Below, piece after piece: positions 1 to 8,054 of a DNA stretch of 64,000 bases (positions within the stretch are counted from its first letter, which is position 1; the number at the start of each line of letters is the position of its first letter). The translations under genes were made by a program, and so were the position numbers. This DNA comes from Saprospiraceae bacterium (GTDB taxonomy: Bacteria; Bacteroidota; Bacteroidia; Chitinophagales; Saprospiraceae), in NCBI GenBank assembly GCA_022841745.1, contig JALHQW010000007.1:1-64000 (forward strand), given 5' to 3'. The notes below the pieces were generated by a model that searched no databases, was not told the origin of the DNA, and worked only from the letters and a program-made list of their open reading frames with translations.

Positions 1-117
1 TGCTTTTTCCGTTGTTTTGAGTTGCCATCGGGTATTGCTCGTTTTTTGTTTCGCAACTCAAACATCGCAAGATTCGATGGCTTTCTTTTTTCCGTCACTA
101 CAATCCGTTATAGTCAG

Positions 118-125
118 TATTTTTG
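118..125 (+). promoter_or_regulatory. Bacteroidota -7 box (TATTTTTG)
   Basis: TATTTTTG fits the Bacteroidota -7 consensus TAnnTTTG. It lies just before the MITE insertion site and may have driven the gene whose 3' part begins at 411. No clear -33 box is seen. Confidence 0.35.
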
Positions 126-139
126 TATTTAAAAAATTT

Positions 140-402
140 GGTTCTTCGTGGTTTTGTATGGGTAAACATCTATCATATTGTAACCCCTCGTTTCAACGAG
201 GGGAGCATGAGTTCCCTCTCGCACATCTATCTTCTTTTCTAAACATCAACATCAAGCATTTGACGAAAGATAGTAAATGCTGATGTTCTGTAAAGAAGAA
301 AGATGTTGTTGGTGGGTATTTGCCAAATTCCCGCCATTAAAATAGCGGGTTACAAGATGATAGATGTTAAGTGAAATTACCCACAAGAAGACACGAAGAA
401 CC
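140..402 (+). mobile_element. 263-bp MITE, copy A
   Basis: The element runs from GGTTCTTCGTG to CACGAAGAACC, a perfect 11-bp terminal inverted repeat. It is flanked by a perfect 8-bp direct repeat AAAAATTT (132-139 and 403-410), the signature of a target-site duplication. The two halves pair imperfectly end to end, with a 9-bp subterminal hairpin (CCCCTCGTT/AACGAGGGG), a second hairpin with CCCGC/GCGGG arms, and a central stem around 246-293. There is no transposase gene. It matches copy B at 44003-44265 in inverse orientation with a single difference (position 303 versus 44102). The 8-bp duplication fits families such as IS1, IS256 or ISAs1, but the mobilising transposase is not in the window. 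Confidence 0.92.
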
Positions 403-410
403 AAAAATTT

Positions 411-797
411 GAAGAGATTGGGTACGAAGAAACACAAAAATGGATTAGACTAACATTAATAGACAGGAAATGGACTGAATATGAGACAATTAAAAATTAT
501 CTCACACAAAGGGTGCTTGAAAATGAGCATTTTGAGCCAAATAAGGATTATTTATTCGCAATCATTCAAAAAACAAGTCTTAAAGAATTGGTTGATTGGG
601 TTCACCAAGTGCACGGTAATGGCGTCACCAAACAATCCATTTATGATATTTTGGGAGAGTTGTTTATTTATATTCAGTACAACCCAATTACGAAAAATGA
701 TGAAACCTATTATGACTTGTTGGCAGATTTTTTAGACAGCTTTACAGCTTGGGGTAAAAACTTTAGAATATTACCAGATGAACCAGACTGTAAATAA
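411..797 (+). pseudogene. Hypothetical gene, 5' end separated by MITE copy A
   Basis: The frame is open from just inside the MITE (375) to the TAA at 795-797, and residues from 411 on look like real soluble protein (EEIGYEETQKWIRL near the start, DSFTAWGKNFRILPDEPDC at the end). The only internal start candidate is GTG at 513. Removing the MITE and one copy of the 8-bp duplication (271 bp) joins this frame to the open frame that runs through 17-139, so the insertion both separates and frameshifts the gene. The true 5' end is uncertain because the upstream bases are AT-rich and not convincingly coding. I do not recognise the family. Expression of the 3' part would have to start at the GTG. Confidence 0.55.
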
Positions 798-834
798 TAT
801 ATTATTGACAAGGTTAGAACGACATAAATACCTC

Positions 835-2736
835 TCACAACCTCCCCAACCCCTCCCTCGCCTGTCCGTTCCCAGGATTTAACCGCAGCACCCTTTCCAG
901 CAACCCCTTTGCCTCCGCCTTCTTCCCTTGAAAATTAAGCACCGCTGCCTTGTTAACCATCGCCTGCTCATAGTCGGGGTCGAGGGCGAGGGCTTGGTCG
1001 TAGCGTCGGAGGGCTTCGGGCAGGTTGTTGGTCAGGGCATGCGCAAAGCCGAGGTTGAGTAGGGCCACAGGGCGCTTGGCATTCTCCCGTAGCAGGGCTT
1101 CCAGCAGTTTTTTTGCTTCCGCTATGCGCTTCAGGGCGATGAGCGTCCCCGCTTTTTTCTCCTGAAAATCAAGGTGTTGTGGATAAACGGCCAACGCTTG
1201 GTCGAAGTGGCGCAGGGCGTTCTCATAATCGCCTGTATTGTAATTCGCTTCGGCTATGTGATAGGCCGTCCATCCATTTTTGGGGATGGTTGCCAACTGT
1301 TGCGCAGCAGCCAAAATCCCTTTCCAATCTTGTTTTAAAAACAATAAATGGATGCGCACTGGGAGCAATTCTGCCGAGTTTCCTTTTGCTTTACCGAGGT
1401 AAAACGCCGCACTGTCCAGCATGACGGGCATTTGAATATACTTGTCGTGCATGGCGAGGTAGCCCTTTGCCATTTCCAGCGGCGAGGGGTTTGGCTTAGT
1501 CAGGTTTTGGATGCCGAGGAACGCCTTTTTTTGCGAAGCAGCAGCCACGTTTTTTGCCATAGGCAAGCCAATGCGGTGGTCGGTGATTCGCACGTGCGGA
1601 ATGTCCACGCTGCCAGACTTGGGCATGTGGCAAGTCACACAATTATCTGATTTTGAAGCCCTTGCGTCAGCCTTTTCCGTGCAGGCCTCCAATTTATGGC
1701 ATTTCAAACAAGCGTTGTTGTACTGGCTGGCCGGGGTGATTTCCACGCTGCGGTGCGGCTGGTGGCAGGTGATGCAGCTCAGTTCCTCTGACTTTGCGAA
1801 GCACTCGCTCATGCGCAGCCTGTCCGCCTGCGAGGCCATGATAAAGCGCTCGTGCGAGTCGGTGTAGCGGGGCAAATAGACGTTCAGCACCTCGCTCAAT
1901 TGCATGCCCGGCTTGAAATCGTAGAAGGTCTTGCCCTCGTTCAGCACGGCCACGCCTTGGAGGTGGCAGCGTTGGCAGAGGTCCATTTGGAGATCACGGG
2001 GCAGGCGGCGGGGGTTCACGATGGAGTAGTCGGCCTGCTTCGAGGTGTCAACGATGATTCCTTTCAGCTTTTCCTCCACATGCAGCTTGCCGGGGCCGTG
2101 GCAGCGCTCGCATTCAATGCCCTTTGGCATGTGGGAGAAGCGGTTGAGGGAGCCGGGCACCTGTTCCGGCAGGTGGTTGTGGCAAGTGATGCACTCGTCG
2201 GTGAGCCAGCGCCCGAAGCGGCTGTTGATTTCCTTGAAGCCGGGGGCCATGTCCCAGCGCTGCTCCTGCGTGTACCAGGTGATGGGCGCTTGGTAAATGT
2301 ACCCGTTTTCGTTGATAATGTGCGAGTTGGTGTGCTGCCCAGAGCCGACGATATAGCTGATTTTCTCCAATCGGTGGTGGGTGGTATCGCCGTTTTCGAG
2401 GCGGTATTCAAGGACATACATGACCGAGTCCTTGAAGAAGGGGTGGTAGTAGAAATTGCGGAGCGAATCATAAACCACTGCTTGCGGGCCGAACTTGGCG
2501 ATGGTTTTTTGAAGGGTCGCAAGGTCGAAGGAGCGCCCCATGCCCGTGTGCTGGAAGGTCTCATGTACATTGGCGTGGCAGGAGGCACAGGTGGCCATGC
2601 CCACGTAGGCGATGCTGTCCCGGACGTTGCGGAAGGGGGAGTCGGTGGTGGTGATGGACGTTTTTTTACAAAAAGAGAAGAGCCAGATGAGGAGCAGGGC
2701 GAGGAAGATTACGTTAGCTATTCGGGTAAATTTCAT
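835..2736 (-). CDS. Multiheme cytochrome c with C-terminal TPR repeats
   Basis: This exported protein of about 633 residues carries seven CxxCH haem c sites: CASCH (~50), CITCH (~182), CERCH (~209), CQRCH (~254), CITCH (~321), CLKCH (~343) and CVTCH (~366). Several other His residues could be axial ligands. From about residue 480 to the end there are tetratricopeptide repeats. The N-terminus has one hydrophobic segment ending in a Cys (FSFCKK), so it is either a lipoprotein or a signal anchor. I chose ATG at 2736 over the upstream TTG at 2754. The family (cytochrome c554-like doxx/TPR proteins) usually acts in periplasmic electron transfer; the redox partner cannot be told from the neighbours. 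It faces the MITE-broken gene tail to tail. Confidence 0.85.
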   Translation of the reverse strand: MKFTRIANVIFLALLLIWLFSFCKKTSITTTDSPFRNVRDSIAYVGMATCASCHANVHETFQHTGMGRSFDLATLQKTIAKFGPQAVVYDSLRNFYYHPFFKDSVMYVLEYRLENGDTTHHRLEKISYIVGSGQHTNSHIINENGYIYQAPITWYTQEQRWDMAPGFKEINSRFGRWLTDECITCHNHLPEQVPGSLNRFSHMPKGIECERCHGPGKLHVEEKLKGIIVDTSKQADYSIVNPRRLPRDLQMDLCQRCHLQGVAVLNEGKTFYDFKPGMQLSEVLNVYLPRYTDSHERFIMASQADRLRMSECFAKSEELSCITCHQPHRSVEITPASQYNNACLKCHKLEACTEKADARASKSDNCVTCHMPKSGSVDIPHVRITDHRIGLPMAKNVAAASQKKAFLGIQNLTKPNPSPLEMAKGYLAMHDKYIQMPVMLDSAAFYLGKAKGNSAELLPVRIHLLFLKQDWKGILAAAQQLATIPKNGWTAYHIAEANYNTGDYENALRHFDQALAVYPQHLDFQEKKAGTLIALKRIAEAKKLLEALLRENAKRPVALLNLGFAHALTNNLPEALRRYDQALALDPDYEQAMVNKAAVLNFQGKKAEAKGLLERVLRLNPGNGQAREGLGRL

Positions 2737-2765
2737 GGCAAAAAAGTCAGGCAAAAAATCAAAAA

Positions 2766-3062
2766 TCAGTACGGTGCATTATCAGGGTGTTGCCTTGCAT
2801 CAAAAAAGGCCAGAATCGTGAGCGTTTTGCTCGTGTGACGATAGTACATCCTGCGGTGTTTATCAATCAAAATATACCTGAGGTTTCGACGCTTGGAAGT
2901 GAGCCGGCCAGCTCCGGGAAACTTCGAGATGAAGTCAATTTTATTAACCAATTTTTCACGAAAGTCGAACGCTGCTTGAATTGCTCCTTCTGATTCAAAA
3001 TAGTCAATTATTTCCGTTAAATCATGGAGCGCATCGTTGTGCCATTGGACATTAATTGCCAT
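2766..3062 (-). CDS. ParE/RelE-family toxin
   Basis: A 98-residue protein with the RelE/ParE fold pattern: an N-terminal helical part (HNDALHDLTEIIDYFE), the central FPGAGR and LRYILID strands, and a C-terminal RMYYRH and ILAFFDARQHP strand pair. Known members inhibit gyrase (ParE) or cleave mRNA (RelE); the sequence alone does not decide which. It follows its probable antitoxin with an 11-nt overlap, the usual arrangement of a type II toxin-antitoxin operon. Length is normal for the family and no lesion is visible, so it is probably functional. Confidence 0.85.
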   Translation of the reverse strand: MAINVQWHNDALHDLTEIIDYFESEGAIQAAFDFREKLVNKIDFISKFPGAGRLTSKRRNLRYILIDKHRRMYYRHTSKTLTILAFFDARQHPDNAPY

Positions 3063-3324
3063 CGCCCAACTTTTTTAGCCTTGCATCAAAATCTGCCATC
3101 GCTGCCTCATGAGATACCAAGTTTCTGCCAGCTTTTGCATCAGCCATAGCCTTGTCCAACCTCGATTGCTGCTGCGGGGAAAGCTCCTCCCACCAATCGG
3201 CTTCGTCTTTTTGGGCTTTGCCCAAAAGCTCCAAAACTACTTCCCGAACTTTGAGCAATGTCTGCGGGTCATCCACGCTCCAAAGCAGGTCGAACAGGCT
3301 GCCTTTTATTTCTAAGGTATTCAT
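3052..3324 (-). CDS. Antitoxin of the ParE-like pair
   Basis: A 90-residue acidic, helical protein directly upstream of and overlapping the ParE-like toxin by 11 nt. It contains LSPQQQSRLDKAMADAKAG, the type of amphipathic C-terminal helix that antitoxins wrap around the toxin, while the first half (SLFDLLWSVDDPQTL) resembles small helical antitoxins of Bacteroidota. No clear DNA-binding motif is visible. The role is inferred mainly from position, size and overlap. The 188-bp gap upstream is divergent from the lipoprotein gene at 3513 and probably holds both promoters. Confidence 0.75.
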   Translation of the reverse strand: MNTLEIKGSLFDLLWSVDDPQTLLKVREVVLELLGKAQKDEADWWEELSPQQQSRLDKAMADAKAGRNLVSHEAAMADFDARLKKLGDGN

Positions 3325-3512
3325 AATCTAAGGTATTAACTCGTGATTGACAAAGCAAATTTAGGTGATTAGCTCGTAAGTTCTGTGTGTTAATTTTCAG
3401 CAAATACCGCTAAAACTGGCGGGCCTCGGCTGTTTTATGAACAGATATTGGCAAGGTAAGTCTCCTTGTCCGCCACCATCACGCTCGGTTCACCATCAAA
3501 ACACATCTCAGC

Positions 3513-4218
3513 ATGAATTCAAACCACCATTCAATTTTATTCCTCGCAATCCTACTCATCGGCTGCTCCCGCAGTGCTGTTTACAGCCCATCCCTACTGC
3601 TCGGCAAGGCCCCGCTCAAAGAAAAAGAGGTAGATGTTCAAGGTAGTATAGAATTAATGCCAGAAGCTGTTCCAGGGGCCTACGCCGGGAAACAGACGAC
3701 TGTTGGCTTCGTTGGCCAGCTGGGTTATGGGGTTCAGCGAACGGTTCAACATGAGCCTGAAAGGCTGGTACGACCTCGAAGGCAGAGCCGATACCCTTCG
3801 TTCGGGGTACTCGCTGGCCGCCCATTTCATTAAAAGAAAGACCCCTGCAAGCCGGGTGATTATTGTGCCCAAAATCGGCATCACCCTTCGGGCCAATGTT
3901 ATCAATGGCTATGGGGCCACCACAGCGGTTGTTTACCACCGCACGGTCGGGAACAAGGTCGGTTGGTACGGTGGGCTTGAGCTGGGATGGGGCACCCATG
4001 ACTTTTTTAAAGAATGGCACCATGACCGACAAAAAGACATCATGCCGATGGGCTTTGCGGCTTTGGCGCATCTTGGAATTGCGGGTGAATTATTTGGAGG
4101 GCTCAGGGTAAATGCCGAGATTACGCCTGTTTATCAGTTCAATTATTTTGATGATAATCAGCAGTTTATGGTTTCACCTCAAATCGGCATTGGTTATGTG
4201 CTCAACAGTAAAGATTAA
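3513..4218 (+). pseudogene. Lipoprotein/outer-membrane-like protein, frameshifted
   Basis: Two overlapping frames make one protein. The first (from ATG 3513) starts with a lipoprotein signal (LFLAILLIGCSRS) and reads to about residue 70 as sensible protein ending near VGFVGQLGYG. The continuation is in the next frame from about 3725 (FSERFNMSLKGWYDLEGRAD) to the TAA at 4216-4218. The shift falls in the GGGG run near 3729, so it is either a one-base indel mutation or a sequencing error. The second half has alternating short strands with aromatic residues (GWYGGLELGWG, MVSPQIGIGYVL), like a small beta-barrel. Function is unknown. The downstream lipoprotein gene overlaps its end by 23 nt. Confidence 0.6.
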
Positions 4219-4669
4219 AAACAGCAACCTAATCCAAATATGCTTTTACTTGGCTGTATTGGCTTGTACTGTATTGGCTTGTAAAGCTGACAAGGTTAAA
4301 CCTTCTCTTTCCGACCTCCTCATCAATGAAAAAGGCTGGGACACTTATGAATTCAAACGGCCTGATATTGGGCTAGGCGGCGTATTTACTGGTGGTAACC
4401 CCTATTTGATTTTCAACCAATATGGAAGCGGATGCAAGTTTTCTTCAACTGGTGAATTATTTATCAGTTATACCTTCGAGGGAAGTGAAATATCGGAAGA
4501 ATCAAGTATAAAACGCACTTGGAAAATGGTTGCCGAAAACGAAATCCTTGTTCTTTCCCCAAGCTCGGACAGCATTTTTGTACAAGTCGTTGAATTATCC
4601 GCATCCAACTTTCACCTTAAATACGAGCTCAAAGGGGATTTATATGAATACAAACTGGGGCCACTCTGA
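4196..4669 (+). CDS. Hypothetical lipoprotein
   Basis: The start at 4196 overlaps the end of the preceding gene by 23 nt and puts a lipoprotein signal at the N-terminus (FYLAVLACTVLAC), which is why I prefer it to the upstream ATG at 4112. The mature part, about 130 residues, has alternating polar and hydrophobic strands (ELFISYTFEGSE, EILVLSPSSDSIFVQVVEL), like a small lipocalin-type beta-sandwich. I do not recognise a family. The overlap suggests translation coupled to the upstream gene, so the upstream frameshift would matter to it. Confidence 0.7.
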   Translation: MCSTVKIKNSNLIQICFYLAVLACTVLACKADKVKPSLSDLLINEKGWDTYEFKRPDIGLGGVFTGGNPYLIFNQYGSGCKFSSTGELFISYTFEGSEISEESSIKRTWKMVAENEILVLSPSSDSIFVQVVELSASNFHLKYELKGDLYEYKLGPL

Positions 4670-4771
4670 ACCTCAATTTTGTTTCCCAAGCAAATTAGAA
4701 GAAAAAGAAATTCCTTATCCCATACTCGTTTCCATCCCTACCTTTGCCGCTTCGCAAATCGCAAATTTCAC

Positions 4772-5884
4772 ATGAAAAAAATAATCGTCCTCGGCGCCGG
4801 ACTCGTCGGCAGCGCCATCGCCATTGACCTCAAAAAACAGCATGACGTCACCAGCGCCGACGCCAGCGCCGAATCACTGAAAAAGCCTGCTGCTGCTGGC
4901 GTCCCAACCATCCAGGCCGACCTTTCCAATTGGGAAAAACTGAAGGAACTCGTGCAGCCTTTTGACCTCGTCATCGGCGCATTGCCGGGCTTCTTGGGCT
5001 ACGAGGCATTGAAAACCTGCATCGAAGTGGGCAAGAACGTGGTGGACATCTCCTTCTTCCCCGAAGACGCTTTCGGCCTCGACGAACTGGCCAAACAGCA
5101 CAACGTCACCGCCGTGGTGGACTGCGGCGTGGCGCCCGGCATGGGCAATATCATTTTTGGCCATCACCATAAACGCCAGAAAATCAACAGTTTCCGCTGC
5201 CTCGTGGGTGGCTTGCCGCAAGTGCGGCAATGGCCTTGGGAGTATCGGGCAGTCTTCTCCCCGATTGACGTAATTGAGGAGTACATCCGCCCTGCAAGGT
5301 ACGTGGAAGGCGGCAGGCTCGTGACCCGTGAGGCGCTCTCCGACCCAGAGCTGATTGATTTTCAGGGCGTCGGCACCTTGGAGGCATTCAACACCGACGG
5401 CCTTCGCTCGCTCATCCACACCATGCCCGACGTGCCGGACATGATTGAAAAGACCCTGCGCTACCCCGGCTGTATCGAATACCTGCGGGTGCTGCGGGCG
5501 GGCGGCTTTTTTAGCTACGATGAAGTAGAGGTGAAGGGCCAGCGCATCCGCCCCGTTGACCTGACGGCTCGGCTGCTGTTCCCCCAGTGGAAATTGGCCC
5601 CCGGCGAGGGCGATTTCACCATAATGCGCATCAGCCTCGGCACTGACGAGGGAACCATCACCTACGACCTCCTCGACCGCTACGACACCGCCACGGACAC
5701 CATCAGCATGGCCCGCACGACGGGCTATACCTGCACGGCAGTGGCCAATTTGGTGCTGGATGGGAAGTATGATAGGAAAGGGATTAATCCGCCGGAGTAT
5801 GTTGGGGAGGTGGATGGAGCGTTGGAGTTTGTGTTGGGGTATTTGAAGGAGCGAGGGGTGGTATATTCAAAGTCCGAACTTTAA
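4772..5884 (+). CDS. Saccharopine dehydrogenase-family oxidoreductase
   Basis: A 370-residue protein with an N-terminal Rossmann nucleotide-binding motif (IIVLGAGLVGSAIAIDL) and the two-domain pattern of saccharopine/lysine dehydrogenases, including DISFFPEDAFGLDELA and VVDCGVAPGMGN. Family members catalyse NAD(P)-dependent reactions on lysine-derived imines; the closest known relatives act as L-lysine 6-dehydrogenase or carboxynorspermidine-type enzymes. The exact substrate is not readable here. I chose ATG 4772 over the upstream in-frame ATG at 4679 because the Rossmann strand starts immediately after it. It stands alone, about 100 bp after the lipoprotein. Confidence 0.85.
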   Translation: MKKIIVLGAGLVGSAIAIDLKKQHDVTSADASAESLKKPAAAGVPTIQADLSNWEKLKELVQPFDLVIGALPGFLGYEALKTCIEVGKNVVDISFFPEDAFGLDELAKQHNVTAVVDCGVAPGMGNIIFGHHHKRQKINSFRCLVGGLPQVRQWPWEYRAVFSPIDVIEEYIRPARYVEGGRLVTREALSDPELIDFQGVGTLEAFNTDGLRSLIHTMPDVPDMIEKTLRYPGCIEYLRVLRAGGFFSYDEVEVKGQRIRPVDLTARLLFPQWKLAPGEGDFTIMRISLGTDEGTITYDLLDRYDTATDTISMARTTGYTCTAVANLVLDGKYDRKGINPPEYVGEVDGALEFVLGYLKERGVVYSKSEL

Positions 5885-5901
5885 CCAACCCTTTTGGCGC
5901 T

Positions 5902-6003
5902 ATGTTGTTTTTTGATGAAAATGGATACCTGACGCCCCACGACATTATCGAGTCGTCTTGGGATGATTTTTTGTCAACGTTCGTTCAAGGATTATTAAAC
6001 TGA
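5902..6003 (+). CDS. 33-residue ORF, DUF6932-like N-terminus
   Basis: ATG at 5902 to TGA at 6001-6003 encodes 33 residues beginning MLFFDENGYLTPHDII and continuing SSWDDFL. The pattern FDENGYLTP followed by a Trp/Asp-rich helix resembles the N-terminus of DUF6932-type proteins as I remember them, which are several times longer. It is therefore either a remnant or a real small protein coupled to the next gene, whose ATG starts 11 nt after this stop. The assignment rests on short similarity only. Confidence 0.4.
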   Translation: MLFFDENGYLTPHDIIESSWDDFLSTFVQGLLN

Positions 6004-6013
6004 ATTTTGAATT

Positions 6014-6316
6014 ATGACCATAGCCAAAATATCCACCATCACCAACGACCTAAAAATCGCCGAAACTGCCCTTCGTGAGTGGCAAACCAAAGACGAACCC
6101 TTGGCAAAGACAATGATAATGCAGTACGAACTTTTGAAAAAAGAACTGCTCAAAGACCTTCTAATTGAACTGGTAGAAAGCGGCATCAATTTCAACAGCG
6201 CAGGTGATTTTATTCAACGATTGACGGCCTACCTTAAGAGCAAGGAGAAACTGGAAAAATTGCCGAAGGCAATAACTGCGAAACTGGCGGAGGTGGAGAA
6301 GTTGTTGGTGGCATGA
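6014..6316 (+). CDS. Small helical hypothetical protein
   Basis: A 100-residue, Lys/Glu/Leu-rich protein predicted to be almost entirely helical (LLKKELLKDLLIELVESG, AITAKLAEVEKLLVA). It follows the 33-residue ORF by 10 nt and probably shares its transcript. No family is recognised. The middle part (GINFNSAGDFIQRLTAYL) looks like a folded core rather than low-complexity coil. Composition is poorer in GC than the metabolic genes nearby. Confidence 0.6.
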   Translation: MTIAKISTITNDLKIAETALREWQTKDEPLAKTMIMQYELLKKELLKDLLIELVESGINFNSAGDFIQRLTAYLKSKEKLEKLPKAITAKLAEVEKLLVA

Positions 6317-6459
6317 CCTATCACAGTCTGTGATACCAGTCAATTTGACAATAAACATCAGATTAACTACGACCACCTTTGACCAAAATAGCCCCTCCAC
6401 CAACACCATTATCGTGCCCCGCTTTCAAAATAGGGCATGAACTTATTTACGGAAAAATG

Positions 6460-6467
6460 TAGTTTTG
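6460..6467 (+). promoter_or_regulatory. -7 box for the PIN antitoxin operon
   Basis: TAGTTTTG is an exact TAnnTTTG match 19 nt before the antitoxin ATG at 6487. No convincing -33 TTTG is seen at the usual distance. Confidence 0.5.
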
Positions 6468-6486
6468 TAAGGCAAAAATAACCGCC

Positions 6487-6759
6487 ATGTTTGAAGTAAC
6501 CATCCGTACCGATAATCAGGCTGCTTTAGAGCAGTTGTTGGAGTTTATGAAGAGGCTGAACTTACAAATTGTCAAGCCCTCCATGGAAAAGACTACAAGG
6601 AAGGCAAAGACCATCAAAGTCATGGCAGCTAATGAGGTAACTGTTCCTGAGCCAAGTGAAGGCAACCCCAAAACTGGGTTTGGTTGCCTAAAGGGCATGA
6701 TTCATCTTGCACCAGATTGGGACGAGCCGTTGGAGGACTTCAAAGAATACATGTACTGA
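6487..6759 (+). CDS. Antitoxin of a PIN toxin pair (DUF2281/VapB-like)
   Basis: A 90-residue protein whose N-terminus (MFEVTIRTDNQAALEQLLEF) forms a strand and helix suited to dimerisation. Its C-terminus (GCLKGMIHLAPDWDEPLEDF) has the GxxKGxxxxxxDFDEPLxDF pattern found in DUF2281-type antitoxins, where it occupies the active site of a PIN toxin. The stop and the toxin ATG overlap as TGATG, so the two are translationally coupled. The toxin is broken by a nonsense codon, so this antitoxin may now be an orphan able only to repress its own promoter or neutralise related toxins. Confidence 0.8.
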   Translation: MFEVTIRTDNQAALEQLLEFMKRLNLQIVKPSMEKTTRKAKTIKVMAANEVTVPEPSEGNPKTGFGCLKGMIHLAPDWDEPLEDFKEYMY

Positions 6760-7142
6760 TGAGTTTACTCCTCGATTCCCACGCCCTGATTTGGTACTTG
6801 AAGGGCGGTACAAGCCTATCTGATGCTGCTCGAACAGCTATGGAAGATAGCGAAAACCTTCGGTATGTTAGCGCTGCCTCATTTTGGGAGATTGCCATCA
6901 AGGTCTCACTTGGGAAAATCCAACTTGACTACCCCTTCCCAGCATTGAAAAAATTGGGAATGGATTTAGGTTTTCAAATTCTTCCGATTGAGTTTGAACA
7001 CACGATTCAAGTCGCTGCTTTGCCCATGCACCACCGTGACCCCTTCGACCGGATGCTCGTCGCATAAGCATTGACCGAAAACCTGACGGTTGTTACCAAA
7101 GACCCGAACTTTCCGCTTTACGGGGTGGAGGTGGTGTGGTGA
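6759..7142 (+). pseudogene. PIN-domain (VapC-like) toxin with internal TAA
   Basis: The frame reads MSLLLDSHALIWYL at the start, ASFWEIAIK in the middle and DPFDRMLVA, all PIN-domain motifs with acidic residues D6, E44, D94 and D97. Then TAA at 7065-7067 ends it at 102 residues. The same frame continues 24 more codons (ALTENLTVVTKDP, then FPLYGVEVVW) to TGA at 7140-7142, which is exactly the usual PIN C-terminus (QALxxxLxLVTxD). A CAA to TAA change at codon 103 explains it. The lost tail holds the fourth conserved Asp (TKD), so nuclease activity is doubtful. Known relatives cleave RNA. Confidence 0.85.
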
Positions 7143-7687
7143 ATAAATTCTATTCAAATTTATCCCAATCCCAATTGAGTAGTTTCAGAAAACTTTTGCT
7201 CTGTGTCTTGGCCACCCTCCTCATCGGCCTCCTCCTCCCCCAGTCCTTCACCATGCCCGTCTCCGGCGCCACCGCCAAAGACTACAACCCCAACTCCTTC
7301 TGGTACTACCCCTGGGGCAAGTCCGTCACCCACAAGGGCGTGGATATTTTTGCGAAGAAAGGCACTCCCATCGTGGCGGCCACCAGTGGTCTCGTGGTGC
7401 GTTGCGGAAATGTCCCGATGGGCGGCAACATCGTCCTCGTGCTCGGTCCGAAATGGCGGCTGCACTACTATGCTCATTTACAGGACATTACGGCGGGCAG
7501 TTTCTCATGGGTGAGCCGGGGCGAGGCCATCGGTACAGTGGGCGATACGGGCAATGCTTTGGGTAAACCGCCGCACCTGCACTACGCCATCGTGACCGCC
7601 CTACCCTACCCTTGGCGCTGGGACGGTGATAGACAGGGCTGGAAGAAGATGTTTTACCTGAACCCGATTGATTTTTTGAAGCGTTGA
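7136..7687 (+). CDS. M23 (LytM) peptidase
   Basis: A 183-residue exported protein with an N-terminal membrane segment (residues 19-36) and an M23 domain. The zinc and catalytic residues are all present: H66 and D70 in HKGVD, H114 in YAHL, and H147/H149 in HLHYA. M23 enzymes cut peptide cross-links in peptidoglycan in the periplasm, or act on the cell surface. The start is one of two adjacent GTG codons (7136 or 7139) overlapping the end of the PIN frame. Its position in the same orientation suggests read-through from that operon rather than a shared function. Confidence 0.85.
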   Translation: MVNKFYSNLSQSQLSSFRKLLLCVLATLLIGLLLPQSFTMPVSGATAKDYNPNSFWYYPWGKSVTHKGVDIFAKKGTPIVAATSGLVVRCGNVPMGGNIVLVLGPKWRLHYYAHLQDITAGSFSWVSRGEAIGTVGDTGNALGKPPHLHYAIVTALPYPWRWDGDRQGWKKMFYLNPIDFLKR

Positions 7688-8054
7688 AAAACCCTAAGCA
7701 TTTAGTGGTACGTTGCTCCACCACTATGCCAACAAAGGTTGATTGCATAAATAAGTTTTCAAACCCACAAGCTGGCCAAAAGGGCTGCCCCCCTAATTTT
7801 TCTTCCCTTGCCCGTGTTTCTTTTATTTCCTCCTCTCATTATTTAATCGTCTCCCACACGTCAAAAATAAATGATAAAACGCTGGAAGGTAGGGGAACGC
7901 CAACCATTCAGTGTCCTTCAAACGTTAAACTTCTATACATCCCATCTTGATTGAATCTTTCCAAAGTTTATTAAGGCTTACAAGACCTACCGAATAGAAC
8001 CAACAAGGAAGCTGTTGTTGAACGACCTATTTCATTGATTTAAAACTATGCGTT
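7688..8054 (+). other. Intergenic, no gene supported
   Basis: The 367-bp AT-richer stretch contains an open frame (7684-7950) with Ser/Pro-rich, low-plausibility sequence and no start context. I see no repeat, hairpin or clear promoter apart from AT-rich DNA before 8055. Confidence 0.5.

Noticed and set aside
252-437. Open frames crossing the MITE copies (252-437 minus; 43968-44153 plus)
   Set aside because: Their start codons lie in different flanking DNA and the shared part has no start of its own; these are by-products of the element.
1852-2838. A 328-codon open frame on the plus strand opposite the cytochrome gene
   Set aside because: It is antisense to a gene with seven CxxCH motifs; its composition (Val/Ala/Gly/His) is typical of shadow frames.
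7684-7950. Short open frame after the M23 peptidase
   Set aside because: Ser/Pro/Cys-rich random-looking translation with no start context.
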